Source: a candidate division WWE3 bacterium RIFCSPLOWO2_01_FULL_39_13
Lineage (GTDB): Bacteria; Patescibacteriota; WWE3; 2-01-FULL-39-13
DNA: 26,266 bases
Reading direction: 5' to 3'
Assembly (NCBI GenBank): GCA_001772665.1
Contig: MEVH01000010.1
Location: 1 to 26,266 of the forward strand
This document shows positions 7,966 to 15,924 of the stretch, one piece after another. Position 1 is the first letter of the stretch. Every line of letters begins with the position of its first letter. The notes beneath the pieces are model-generated. The model had not been told where the DNA came from. It searched no databases and saw only the letters and a list, made by a program, of their open reading frames with translations. The translations under genes and the position numbers were made by a program.

Positions 7966-8443
7966 GCTTACTCAAGATGCTATTAAATGTATCGTTAACT
8001 TCATTGTAAAGTTTTTTCCGCTGTTCGCAATATATGTACACTCCCCTCGAATTAAAACTATTCCCTATTCGACGCAATCTAGAGCACCCATTTCCACATA
8101 ATGCAAAGAACTTACAGTTTTTACATTTCGGATTTATGAAAAGCTGGTCAGCCTCGAAATCTTTATATACCTTACCTTGAAAGATATCAGAAAAACTATT
8201 CTTCATGATGTTTCCAAAATTCTTACTGTAGTTATAATACTCACAAGCAGATACATCCCCGAAAGGAGAAACAGAAAACCAATGGGTGCATGCCTTCCCT
8301 GAAGAACACAAATTTAACGGCTTATTCAGTCTCCAAGCAATTATTTCGTTTATTTCTCTGATTCGAATTTTAGGATCATTGTACTCACACCAAGCATAAA
8401 AAAGATCTTTGAGAAACTCAAACCAGCTACCAGCATCTAGCAC
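7955..8443 (-). CDS. Radical SAM maturase, C-terminal SPASM part (separated by frameshift)
   Basis: This 162-codon ORF (GTG at 8443) is the C-terminal half of the radical SAM enzyme starting at 9056. Its cysteines form a complete SPASM domain for two auxiliary iron-sulfur clusters: CTHWFSVSPFGDVSAC fits C-x9-G-x4-C, CKNCKFFALCGNGC fits C-x2-C-x5-C-x3-C, and a further Cys lies in YIYCEQ. The frame is open upstream of the GTG as far as 8500 and continues sensibly (YIDARKKESDELVLDAGSW). The GTG is therefore probably not a real start. A two-base gap in the TATAT stretch near 8474-8480 would fuse both halves into about 367 residues, normal for SPASM maturases. The stop lies inside the ribosome binding site of the peptide gene. 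Confidence 0.8.
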   Translation of the reverse strand: MLDAGSWFEFLKDLFYAWCEYNDPKIRIREINEIIAWRLNKPLNLCSSGKACTHWFSVSPFGDVSACEYYNYSKNFGNIMKNSFSDIFQGKVYKDFEADQLFINPKCKNCKFFALCGNGCSRLRRIGNSFNSRGVYIYCEQRKKLYNEVNDTFNSILSKRRG

Positions 8444-8471
8444 GAGCTCATCACTTTCCTTTTTTCTAGCA

Positions 8472-9056
8472 TCAATATACGCAAGGGCTAAAACTCAACT
8501 CGAACAACTTGTTTTTAACGAAAAAACGAAGAATTTCTTTTGCATAGCGATAACTCTTCTTAGTCACAGTGCAAATTACTGCAGGCTCGATTTTATTACT
8601 GCGCAATATCTTTACCGCTTTCATGGTCGCATGGAATGTGCTATCACCGTTATTCAAAAATCTGTGCTTTGAATGAATTTTCTCGGATCCATCTATGCTG
8701 ACTCCAATGCTAAAGTTATTAAGACTGAAAAACCGGGCGAATTCATCAGTCATCAGTGTCCCATTGGTCTGCATCATGTGATAAGAAGTTAACCCTGGGT
8801 TTCCGAAGGTAGCTATTTTCTCAACGACCTTTTCATAAAAGGGCAATCCGGCAATCATTGGTTCTCCTCCATGCCATGAAAAGGTTAAATGCTGAGGTGA
8901 ATATTCAATATACGTTTTTATAAGGAAATCGAGTACATCTGTCGTCATTATCCCCAAATCGGCTTTCTTCTTTGGGTTATAGCAATAAATACAATTCGAA
9001 TTGCAATTCTCACCAACAGGTTTTACTTGTAAAGCTATCCACCTATAGTTTTTCAA
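8472..9056 (-). CDS. Radical SAM maturase, N-terminal catalytic part (frameshifted)
   Basis: The 194-residue ORF carries the radical SAM motif C18-x3-C22-x2-C25 (CNSNCIYC) that holds the [4Fe-4S] cluster cleaving S-adenosylmethionine. Further family features are FSWHGGEPMIAG, QTNGTLM and IGVSIDGSEKIHSKHR. The overall look is that of anaerobic sulfatase maturase-like/SPASM peptide-modifying enzymes (LQVKPVGENCN start). It ends at a TGA at 8472 right after FELSFSPCVY, where the family continues, and the continuation is found in another frame. The apparent start is TTG at 9056. An in-frame ATG at 9107 with 14 codons precedes it but is closed by TAA at 9063-9065, perhaps a lost start. Natural substrate is probably the adjacent 38-residue peptide. 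Confidence 0.85.
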   Translation of the reverse strand: MKNYRWIALQVKPVGENCNSNCIYCYNPKKKADLGIMTTDVLDFLIKTYIEYSPQHLTFSWHGGEPMIAGLPFYEKVVEKIATFGNPGLTSYHMMQTNGTLMTDEFARFFSLNNFSIGVSIDGSEKIHSKHRFLNNGDSTFHATMKAVKILRSNKIEPAVICTVTKKSYRYAKEILRFFVKNKLFELSFSPCVY

Positions 9057-9110
9057 CCTGACTTAAGTTGATAGACCGCTTCTAGAAAATTCGAAAAGTA
9101 TCTTCATCGG

Positions 9111-9548
9111 TTACAGAACTTTTGAATACAAAACAAAGGCCTCACGGATTACATTTTTAGTTTCAACTGACATATCATATTTATCAACATCATCTTTTGA
9201 TATCCAGGCAAAATTTTGGTGTTCCTCGCTAAGTCTTACTTTAGAGGAATTTGACACAACAATAAAATTTATTTGCGTAGAATCCCTGATTTCAGTGGGT
9301 TTTTCAATTTTATATTCAAAGACAGAGCAAAGCTGAACAACCATAATATCCAAGCCCGCCTCTTCTTTTACTTCCCTTTTAAGCGAGTCAAGTGAGGACT
9401 CAAGAAACTCCCTCTTTCCACTTGGAAGTTCCCACATCCCGGGGTAAATGTCTTCATTAGTATTTCTCTGTAAGATAAGCACCTCGGCTTTTTTGTTAAA
9501 TACAACTCCCGCTAAAACAACTTTTTGAATGATAGGCTTATTTGTCAT
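9111..9548 (-). CDS. Nudix hydrolase
   Basis: Nudix enzymes hydrolyse nucleoside diphosphates linked to another moiety. The 145-residue protein holds a perfect Nudix box, G-x5-E-x7-REVKEEAGL, starting at GKREFLE, preceded by YPGMWELPSG. The beginning (VVLAGVVFNKKAEVLILQRN) is the usual first strand and substrate loop of MutT-like members. The substrate cannot be read from the sequence; the MutT-like context suggests housecleaning of damaged or unusual nucleotides. ATG 9548 is preceded by AAGGAA as ribosome site. It is first in the minus-strand group; the radical SAM frame begins 54 bases downstream, so shared transcription is possible but a shared function is not shown. Confidence 0.93.
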   Translation of the reverse strand: MTNKPIIQKVVLAGVVFNKKAEVLILQRNTNEDIYPGMWELPSGKREFLESSLDSLKREVKEEAGLDIMVVQLCSVFEYKIEKPTEIRDSTQINFIVVSNSSKVRLSEEHQNFAWISKDDVDKYDMSVETKNVIREAFVLYSKVL

Positions 9549-9568
9549 ATAATTCCTTGTTCTGCAAA

Positions 9569-9574
9569 ATTATA
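9569..9574 (-). promoter_or_regulatory. -10 box of the Nudix/radical SAM gene group
   Basis: The minus strand reads TTGTATAAT, with TATAAT 20 bases before the Nudix ATG and an AAGGAA ribosome site between. No clear -35 box is present. Confidence 0.45.
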
Positions 9575-9733
9575 CAACGAAAATAAAAATAGCACTATGC
9601 ATGCCAAAACTGAAGAATATATTACTTGCGATGAAGCTATCAATCCAGATATGTCTACAAATATTATAAGGAAAACTCTTTTTAAAAAATATTCTCATAT
9701 CCCACCCGTACACCTGTTGCTTTAACCTCCAAC

Positions 9734-9739
9734 TATAAT
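9734..9739 (+). promoter_or_regulatory. -10 box upstream of the small membrane protein gene
   Basis: TATAAT lies 13 bases before the GTG start at 9753. The predicted message would have almost no leader. A three-codon ATG-AAT-CCG-TGA begins at 9745 and its stop overlaps the GTG. Confidence 0.4.
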
Positions 9740-9752
9740 ATAAAATGAATCC

Positions 9753-10160
9753 GTGATATCAATTAAAGGGGCAATCCGCACAGTAATTTCGAACGCATCC
9801 GCGCTTCTGGCAGCTTCATATCTGATAGATGGATTTTCAATAGAGCCAAATGCGCAGACAATTTTAACAGGAGCAATTGTTCTAAGCCTGGTAAATATTA
9901 TCCTCAAGCCGATTTTAAAGATTATTACATTCCCAATAAACGCAGTGACTTTGGGATTCTTCGGCATAATCATCAACGCCGTCCTTCTTTATGTAACTGC
10001 ATATTTTGTCAGCGGGATACAAATAACAGGCGGACTTTTCAGCATAAATGCATTGGGAATAACTATTCCAGAGATTTATCTTTCCTGGGTTCCCAATTTA
10101 ATCCTTTCCTCATTTGTAATTTCGGTAGTTAACTGGATACTAAGAAAGGTTATTTTTTAG
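9753..10160 (+). CDS. Small four-helix membrane protein, phage holin 4 superfamily type
   Basis: This 135-residue protein has four hydrophobic helices and the pattern of the YvlD-like/Phage_holin_4_2 family: an LIDGFSI element after helix 1, a conserved LVNIILKPILKIITFPINAVTLGFF stretch bridging helices 2 and 3 (residue segments LVNIILKP and FPINAVTLG), and a final membrane-spanning NLILSSFVISVVNWIL. Despite the family name these are ordinary bacterial inner-membrane proteins of unknown role, and no phage genes lie nearby. The GTG start leaves 13 bases from the -10 box. secG follows 4 bases after the stop, so they are probably co-transcribed. Confidence 0.85.
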   Translation: MISIKGAIRTVISNASALLAASYLIDGFSIEPNAQTILTGAIVLSLVNIILKPILKIITFPINAVTLGFFGIIINAVLLYVTAYFVSGIQITGGLFSINALGITIPEIYLSWVPNLILSSFVISVVNWILRKVIF

Positions 10161-10164
10161 CCCT

Positions 10165-10368
10165 ATGAATACACTTGATGCATTTCAGGTTTTTTTCGGC
10201 GTAATTGTTATTGTTCTAGTGCTTCTTCAGCAAAACGAATCAGGCTGGAACTCTGCAGGATCAAATTTAAACCGCACCAGAAGAGGAGCCGAGAAGCTTA
10301 TGTACGTCATGACCATTGCCTCGGGCTTAATATTTATCATCCTTTCAATAATAAACTTCTTACCCTAA
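10165..10368 (+). CDS. secG: Preprotein translocase subunit SecG
   Basis: SecG is the small accessory subunit of the SecYEG channel and eases protein export. The 67 residues show two membrane helices (VFFGVIVIVLVLL and the stretch ending in IFIILSIINF) joined by the cytosolic loop. The conserved LVLLQQNESG after helix 1 and RRGAEKLMYVMTIASG before helix 2 correspond to the family's LLQxxxxxG and RRGxEKxLxxxT signatures. Length is normal for a short SecG. It follows the membrane protein gene by 4 bases and is followed 18 bases later by the solute-binding protein gene, which has its own -10 box. Confidence 0.93.
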   Translation: MNTLDAFQVFFGVIVIVLVLLQQNESGWNSAGSNLNRTRRGAEKLMYVMTIASGLIFIILSIINFLP

Positions 10369-10374
10369 ATCAGA

Positions 10375-10380
10375 TATAAT
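10375..10380 (+). promoter_or_regulatory. -10 box of the solute-binding protein/mutS pair
   Basis: TATAAT ends 6 bases before ATG 10387, in the short gap after secG. Initiation would fall at the start codon, giving a leaderless message. Confidence 0.5.
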
Positions 10381-10386
10381 TCAGAT

Positions 10387-11826
10387 ATGATTTTGTATTT
10401 TATAAGACTTTTAATAGTCAATCTGCTTATTACACTAAGCACAGTAATTCCACAAAGGACTTACTCAATAGGATATATAGGGCAGCCTGCGAGTTTTCTT
10501 CCACATGAGGCTCAAACTGATTCTGAAAAAGCAGTCTCTGACGTAGTTTTCAGAAAACTCTTCAAGTACGAAGAAGGAAAGCTTGTAAACGATCTTGTTG
10601 ATAAATATGAGATTTCAGAGGACGAAACCGAATACAGGATCGCACTTAAAGACAATATTAAGTGGCAGGACGGACAGCCGATTACTTCTGACGACATTTT
10701 GTATTCATTAACCTTATATGAAAATTTTAGAAACGAAATTGATGTTGAGAAAACAAGCGAAAAGGAGGTTACATTAAAGCTGCCAACTCCCACTGGAATT
10801 CTCCCATCGCTGCTGACGATAGGGCTTGAGCCTGCGCATATTCCCAGGAACAACCGCCTAAAACCAATTGGATCTTCCAGCTACAGAATTGCAAGGATAA
10901 TCAGAGAAAGAAATTATGTCCAGGGTGTTATCCTTCAGTCACTGCAGAAAAACAAACAATACAGCCGTATTGCGTACCGTTTTTATACCAGTGACAACGA
11001 GTTGAAGACTGCCTACAAGCTTGGCGAAATTGCAGCCTTTTTATCAAATTCTGAATTTATATGGCCTAGTGTCCAGATGAAAAAAACAACGTATCTTGGA
11101 AGATATTTTGTTGTAATATTCAACACCCCGAATCAACCACTTGATGACCCGGAAATACGCGCGGTCCTGGGCAAATCCCTTGATATAAGAGGATTTTTAA
11201 AGGAAAACAATTATTATTCAAACAGTCTTCCGGCAGAAGGACCGATAAGCTATTATCCGGTAGAAGAAAACGGCATTCCAGCATACACAATTTTTCCGTT
11301 TTTAACAGACTCTTATGACAAAGACACCAAGTTGAATACACTTCAAAAAGGGTTGCTGACTAAACTTGACATACTCCTCCCTAATAACCAAGATGGCAGG
11401 CAGATAGCTGTCCTTTTAGAAGAAGGATGGGAAAAACAGCTCGGGATTACTCTGAATATCCAGTACCTAGAACTAAATGAGCTTTTAGACAAAGCCAGAG
11501 AAGGAACATTTGATGCACTGTTTATCGGCCATGAAGTTTCCCCTGATCCCGACCGTTATCTATTCTGGCACTCAACGCAGATCGGAGATTTAAACCTCGG
11601 CAGATTTAAAGATTTGCGTGCAGATACCGCTCTTGAAGAAGGCAGGCTTACAGTAGAGACCGAAGAAAGAATTAAGCACTACAATATATTCCAAGACGTT
11701 ATATACACAAAAACTCCCGCAGTATTTATTTATCATCCCGGGCAATATTTTTACTTCTCAAGCGACTACCCGATAACCCTGCCTGAAAAAATATACTATC
11801 CCAGCGAGATAACTAAAAACCTATGA
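10387..11826 (+). CDS. ABC-type extracellular solute-binding protein, family 5 (peptide-binding type)
   Basis: The 479-residue protein begins with one hydrophobic segment (FIRLLIVNLLITLSTVI) that should act as signal or membrane anchor; there is no lipobox Cys. The rest has the family 5 layout: early FRKLFKYEEGKLVNDLVDKY, then IKWQDGQPITSDDILYSL, matching the signature around W-x-D-G-x-P-x-T-A-x-D. The end (DALFIGHEVSPDPDRYLFWH) fits the conserved DPD/FWHS region. Family members bind oligopeptides or other ligands and hand them to a permease. No permease or ATPase gene lies in the window, so the ligand is open. The stop overlaps mutS by 4 bases (ATGA), an unusual pairing. Confidence 0.88.
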   Translation: MILYFIRLLIVNLLITLSTVIPQRTYSIGYIGQPASFLPHEAQTDSEKAVSDVVFRKLFKYEEGKLVNDLVDKYEISEDETEYRIALKDNIKWQDGQPITSDDILYSLTLYENFRNEIDVEKTSEKEVTLKLPTPTGILPSLLTIGLEPAHIPRNNRLKPIGSSSYRIARIIRERNYVQGVILQSLQKNKQYSRIAYRFYTSDNELKTAYKLGEIAAFLSNSEFIWPSVQMKKTTYLGRYFVVIFNTPNQPLDDPEIRAVLGKSLDIRGFLKENNYYSNSLPAEGPISYYPVEENGIPAYTIFPFLTDSYDKDTKLNTLQKGLLTKLDILLPNNQDGRQIAVLLEEGWEKQLGITLNIQYLELNELLDKAREGTFDALFIGHEVSPDPDRYLFWHSTQIGDLNLGRFKDLRADTALEEGRLTVETEERIKHYNIFQDVIYTKTPAVFIYHPGQYFYFSSDYPITLPEKIYYPSEITKNL

Positions 11827-14339
11827 AAGACAGCGCACCCGAAAGATCTTTGACGGAATATTCGACCCCTATGATGAAGCAGTATAGAGATATCAAGAAA
11901 AAATACCCCGACACTCTGCTATTTTTCAGGCTTGGGGATTTTTATGAACTATTTTTAGATGATGCAGAAGTTGGATCAAGAATTCTGGACATAACCCTAA
12001 CCGCCAGAAGCAAAGGGAAGGATGGCAAAATCCCAATGTGCGGAGTTCCTTACCACGCAATTGACTCCTATTTGGGCAGGATTGTAAAAGCTGGATACAA
12101 GGCAGCAATCTGCGAGCAAATCAGCGAGCCTGAAAAGGGCGTTGAAATAGTCGAAAGGGAAGTGGTACGAGTAGTAACTCCTGGGACAGTAACAAGTGAA
12201 AACATGCTAAACAGAAAAGAAAATAATTATGTGCTGACCATGCTAATGAACAAAAATGAGTATTCCATCGGGTATGCCGACATAAGCACGGGGGATTTTT
12301 GTGTTTTTTCTGGATCCTCGTCTGATCAATCTGACGAGACAATAATTTCAGAAATAAAAAGGATTAACCCAAGCGAAATTGTTCTGGATCTAGATCTATA
12401 TGAAAATTATGCATTGCTAAAAAAGCTCCAAAACAGCCAAGCTTCAGCAAATATCTTCAAATATGAATTTCATAAAATAAAGACTGTTGAAAGACAAAAG
12501 AATTTGGAGAATTTTTTTAAAACAAAGTCGCTTGCCGTTTTTGATATCCCTGAAGATAATGAAATCTTAATTAACACTGCAGGATATCTATTGGAGTATC
12601 TGCAATACACCCAAAAAGACAATCTCTTTCATATACGAAAGATAATAAATGTTTCTAATCAGGCATATATGAAGCTCGGCTCTGAAACGATTTTAAACCT
12701 TGAAATATTAAGTTCGCTTCCCGGAACAATTTTCGGCAAAAAAGACACCTGTTTAGTGAGCGTAATAGATAAAACTTCAACTTCTATGGGCGCACGTCTT
12801 TTAAGAAGATGGCTTGTAAATCCGCTGATAGAAAAATCCTGTATCGAAAACCGTCTGAATGCAGTCGAGGAGTTTATAAAGAACCACCTTCTTAGAGATA
12901 AAATTGAAGGATTATTAAGAAATGTGCTGGATATTGAAAGAATTCTTTCTCGCCTTGCGACTCAAAACAGCAGTGCAAGGGATTTGCTGGCTCTGAACGG
13001 CTCTCTCCAAATATCCTCGAAGGTCATTGCGATGATTGAATCAAATTCTAAAATCCTAAACGGCATTGGCATAAAGGACAAAAAGGACATACAGAAAGCT
13101 AATGAGAACATCAAAAATGCGACGGATATTATAAATAAAACATTTTCAGAAGATCCTCCGGTTTCAGTCAAAGAGGGAAGAATGATAAAAACTGGCGTTT
13201 CGCAGGAACTTGATGACCTGAAATCAAGCATATCCGACAGCAAAGAGTGGATAGCAGAATTGGAGGAAATCGAACGAAAAAGAACAAAAATATCAACTTT
13301 AAAAGTCGGCTTTAATTCTGTATTTGGCTATTACATAGAGATCAGCAAAGCAAATTCAAAAATGGCTCCTGAAAATTACATACGCAAGCAGACTCTAGTA
13401 AATGCTGAAAGATACATTACTGATGAATTGAAGTACAAGGAAGAAATTGTTCTTAATGCAGAGACAAAAATCAACGAGCTTGAGTACGAGATTTTTAAAA
13501 ATGCTGTTTCGAAAATTCTTGAATACGCAGAGGATATTCAATTTGTTGCACAGTTAACAGCTCGAATAGATTGTTTAAAGTCTTTCGCCAGTCTCGCACT
13601 AGAAAAAAATTACACAAAGCCGAAAATAACTGAAAGCTCCAATTATGATACGAGTCTGGTTGAGGCAAGACATCCAGTCGTAGAAAGTGTTCTTGAAACA
13701 GGTGAATTTACTCCCAATACAACCAAATTTACAAAAAGAGGATTCATCCATCTAATAACCGGCCCCAATATGTCAGGGAAATCAACATATATTCGCCAAA
13801 CCGCTCTTATACAAATTCTGGCACAGATCGGATCATATGTTCCGGCATACGAGGCTGAAATTTCAATTGTGGATGGAATATATACGCGCATCGGGGCAGG
13901 GGATGCTCTAGCGCAGGGACTCAGCACCTTTATGGTTGAAATGATTGAAGTGGCAAAGATTTTAAATAATGCAACAAAAAACTCGCTTATTATACTTGAC
14001 GAAGTCGGCAGGGGGACAAGTACAATAGATGGCTTAAGCATTGCAAAAGCAGTCGTGGAATATATACATAATAAAATCGGCGCCAAAACGCTTTTCGCCA
14101 CACATTTTCACGAGCTTATTAACTTAGATCAAAGACTGAAAAAGGTCGAGAATTATCACATTAAGGTTGCCGAAGATAAAGGAGAAATCAGATTTTTGCA
14201 CAAAGTCGAAAAGGGAGGAACTGATAAAAGCTACGGAGTTGAGGTAGCAAGACTGGCTGGAGTCCCCGAGGATGTAGTAAAAAGAGCTAAGGAGCTCTTA
14301 GACAAGAACACTACTGACCAGCTGAAGCTGGACATATAG
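11823..14339 (+). CDS. mutS: DNA mismatch repair protein MutS
   Basis: MutS recognises mispairs and small loops and recruits MutL. The N-terminal recognition domain shows TPMMKQYRDIKKKYPDTLLF and FRLGDFYELF, with the mismatch-wedging F40-x-E42. Connector, lever and clamp domains follow (ARLLRRWLVNPL, VFGYYIEISKAN). The ATPase has Walker A GPNMSGKST near residue 646, the signature QGLSTFMVEM, Walker B ILDEVGRGTSTIDGLS and ATHFHEL. At 838 residues it is a full MutS1; the short tail (KELLDKNTTDQLKLDI) suggests a reduced C-terminal tetramerisation segment. It is translationally coupled to the upstream binding-protein gene. A mutL in the same window indicates a complete MutS-MutL pathway. Confidence 0.98.
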   Translation: MKDSAPERSLTEYSTPMMKQYRDIKKKYPDTLLFFRLGDFYELFLDDAEVGSRILDITLTARSKGKDGKIPMCGVPYHAIDSYLGRIVKAGYKAAICEQISEPEKGVEIVEREVVRVVTPGTVTSENMLNRKENNYVLTMLMNKNEYSIGYADISTGDFCVFSGSSSDQSDETIISEIKRINPSEIVLDLDLYENYALLKKLQNSQASANIFKYEFHKIKTVERQKNLENFFKTKSLAVFDIPEDNEILINTAGYLLEYLQYTQKDNLFHIRKIINVSNQAYMKLGSETILNLEILSSLPGTIFGKKDTCLVSVIDKTSTSMGARLLRRWLVNPLIEKSCIENRLNAVEEFIKNHLLRDKIEGLLRNVLDIERILSRLATQNSSARDLLALNGSLQISSKVIAMIESNSKILNGIGIKDKKDIQKANENIKNATDIINKTFSEDPPVSVKEGRMIKTGVSQELDDLKSSISDSKEWIAELEEIERKRTKISTLKVGFNSVFGYYIEISKANSKMAPENYIRKQTLVNAERYITDELKYKEEIVLNAETKINELEYEIFKNAVSKILEYAEDIQFVAQLTARIDCLKSFASLALEKNYTKPKITESSNYDTSLVEARHPVVESVLETGEFTPNTTKFTKRGFIHLITGPNMSGKSTYIRQTALIQILAQIGSYVPAYEAEISIVDGIYTRIGAGDALAQGLSTFMVEMIEVAKILNNATKNSLIILDEVGRGTSTIDGLSIAKAVVEYIHNKIGAKTLFATHFHELINLDQRLKKVENYHIKVAEDKGEIRFLHKVEKGGTDKSYGVEVARLAGVPEDVVKRAKELLDKNTTDQLKLDI

Positions 14340-14354
14340 GGGTCACCCCTATTT
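14336..14354 (+). terminator. Hairpin at the mutS stop codon
   Basis: ATAGGGG, a TCA loop and CCCCTAT form a perfect 7-bp stem at 14336-14352, followed by TT. The stop codon TAG is within the left arm. The U-run is short, so termination may be partial. Confidence 0.55.
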
Positions 14355-14462
14355 GCAGCAGACTCTCAAAAAGGCAGCAGTTGAAACGATATCTCCATTT
14401 GGTTAGAAGAAATTTTCCAGATATACATAAAACGTTAATGAATCTGAAAGCAGTAGTGCTGC

Positions 14463-15206
14463 CTAGAGTATCTCAAACGTCACTGTTACAGTTTTCGATA
14501 CTGTTGATGTTCCTGATTCTACGGGAGCACCGCCTCCTCCGCCCATGCCTTCGGCACCGTACATGTAATTGACAGGCGAAACTCCCCCTTCTGTTACAGA
14601 AATAATTTTCCCTAATTTTCTCCCGCTTGCCTTTGCTATTATTTCAGCTTTGGATTTCGCGTTTTCCATTGCTGCTTCAATGAGTTTTGCTTCGGCCTGG
14701 GTGGTATCGTCTACCGAAAAGCTGGGGCCGTAGAAATTTGTGGCTTCGCTGGCAGACAACAAATCAGTCAGAGCAGAAGCCCCCCCTATATCTCTTAGAA
14801 CCAGCTCAATAGAATTATCAACCCGCCACTGACCCTTTCGCGATTTAGAGATTCCCTCTTCATAATACTGCTCTTCCATTTGGTAAATGCTTACATTTTG
14901 AGTCTTTATATCATCAGGCTTGATTCCAAAATTCTTGGCATCAGCTATTATTTTCTCTATCTTATCGTTCACCTCAGATACCGCGGTATCCTTATTATCA
15001 TTGACCGCGCTTACTCCAGCCGTGTACCTGGCAATTTCATTCTTCTCCTGCGACTTCGAGTAGCCCGAGACGGTTATTGTGTTATTTACAAGCTGAAACT
15101 TTCCCCAGTTGATCTTATTTAAAGGAAGAAAATACGCGGCTACAAAAAGAACTACGATAGAAGCTAAGGCAAAAACAAAAGGCCGGGAAATAACTTGTAT
15201 ATTCAT
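14463..15206 (-). CDS. Membrane-anchored SIMPL-domain (DUF541) protein
   Basis: The 247-residue protein has one N-terminal membrane helix (PFVFALASIVVLFVAAYFLP) and an exposed SIMPL/DUF541 domain, as in YggE-like proteins. Family features are ITVSGYSKSQ with alternating AxYTAGVSAV, GIKPDDIKTQNVSIYQ, a helical stretch AAMENAKSKAEIIAKASGRKLGKI split across the domain, and the terminal VSKTVTVTFEIL strand. The family's role is loosely linked to stress and signalling and is not defined. A Gly-rich loop (GMGGGGG) lies before the last strand, preceded by GGVSPVNY. The gene converges on mutS and has its own promoter, with TTGACT at 15237-15242. Confidence 0.92.
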   Translation of the reverse strand: MNIQVISRPFVFALASIVVLFVAAYFLPLNKINWGKFQLVNNTITVSGYSKSQEKNEIARYTAGVSAVNDNKDTAVSEVNDKIEKIIADAKNFGIKPDDIKTQNVSIYQMEEQYYEEGISKSRKGQWRVDNSIELVLRDIGGASALTDLLSASEATNFYGPSFSVDDTTQAEAKLIEAAMENAKSKAEIIAKASGRKLGKIISVTEGGVSPVNYMYGAEGMGGGGGAPVESGTSTVSKTVTVTFEIL

Positions 15207-15212
15207 ATCAAT

Positions 15213-15242
15213 AAAGTATCAGCCTGACGGCAAACAAGTCAA
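15213..15242 (-). promoter_or_regulatory. Promoter of the SIMPL-domain gene
   Basis: On the minus strand TTGACT (15242-15237) is followed 16 to 18 bases later by GATACT/TACTTT (15220-15213). The -10 region ends 6 bases before ATG 15206. Confidence 0.45.
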
Positions 15243-15259
15243 GCACAATGATATTGCAC

Positions 15260-15289
15260 CTGACAGAATAGCGTTTGTAGGAATATAAT
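15260..15289 (+). promoter_or_regulatory. Promoter upstream of the unknown gene and mutL
   Basis: CTGACA at 15260-15265 and TATAAT at 15284-15289 are 18 bases apart. It leaves a leader of about 45 to 50 bases before ATG 15343, longer than for most genes here. Confidence 0.55.
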
Positions 15290-15342
15290 AAATCTGTTCC
15301 CAGAAAAACAGAATTTATATCACAACAATTAGCGGGAATTTT

Positions 15343-15924
15343 ATGTTAATACCAGCGGTTGAGAAGAAAACAGCAGCTCCAAACAACGGCACAGGAGAGA
15401 ATCTTGAACTTCCTAAAACACTAATCACAGAAGAAGGATACGATCTTAGCACTCTGACTGCACTGGAAGGGGATGGAGAAAGAGCTGTCGGGGACGAAGC
15501 AAACCCAATCAGCATTGCTTGGACAGAAGAAGTACGTAAAGTGACTATATATCAAGAACCAAATGGAACCCCTGATCCCCAGCCAGAGACAAGGTTGATT
15601 CCTACAGGGGTAAAAGCAGTATCCGTTTTTGTCACCTGCCCAGTTGCTATAGAAAATTTAGCAAACCTTGGTTTAATAGGAAATATCAAACCAGAAAGCG
15701 TTAGTTTTCAAATCAGACACGACGGTAATGTTATTCTTTTAGCTCTAACACGCGAAGCGATCCCCGCAACTGTATCATCAAATCCTACCTGGGCAACTGC
15801 ATATCATCCAAATAATCCCTTGCATAAAGAAAAGATTATTAATATGCTTCGATTTATATCCGAGCAGATTGCACGACCCCCAAATAACCTTGTAGGTTGT
15901 ATGTTAAAATCTGTTCATGAATAG
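15343..15924 (+). CDS. Hypothetical protein overlapping mutL
   Basis: I do not recognise this 193-residue protein. There is no signal peptide or membrane segment. The first 60 residues are polar and acidic (TLTALEGDGERAVGDEANP), suggesting disorder. The middle has strand-like stretches: a predicted strand KVTIYQEP, then VKAVSVFVTCPVAIENLANL and SVSFQIRHDGNVILLALTRE. The C-terminal part (LHKEKIINMLRFISEQIA) is helical. Its last 8 bases overlap the mutL start, so the two are likely translated together and share the promoter at 15260-15289. The ATG has a modest GCGGG upstream. Placement suggests it may be expressed with mismatch repair but gives no function. Confidence 0.75.
   Translation: MLIPAVEKKTAAPNNGTGENLELPKTLITEEGYDLSTLTALEGDGERAVGDEANPISIAWTEEVRKVTIYQEPNGTPDPQPETRLIPTGVKAVSVFVTCPVAIENLANLGLIGNIKPESVSFQIRHDGNVILLALTREAIPATVSSNPTWATAYHPNNPLHKEKIINMLRFISEQIARPPNNLVGCMLKSVHE

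Noticed and set aside
9063..9107. 14-codon ORF before the radical SAM start as a second peptide gene
   Set aside because: It is in frame with the radical SAM gene and lacks a ribosome site, so it is better read as a lost 5' end or chance.
9597..9725. 42-codon plus-strand ORF between the Nudix and membrane-protein genes
   Set aside because: No ribosome site, no recognisable family, and it lies in a 200-base promoter gap; possibly chance.
9753..10160. Phage holin from a prophage
   Set aside because: The family name is misleading; the neighbours are secG and housekeeping genes, with no phage structural or lysis genes.
14381..14572. 63-codon ORF after mutS
   Set aside because: It overlaps the end of the well-supported SIMPL-domain gene on the other strand and has out-of-frame composition.
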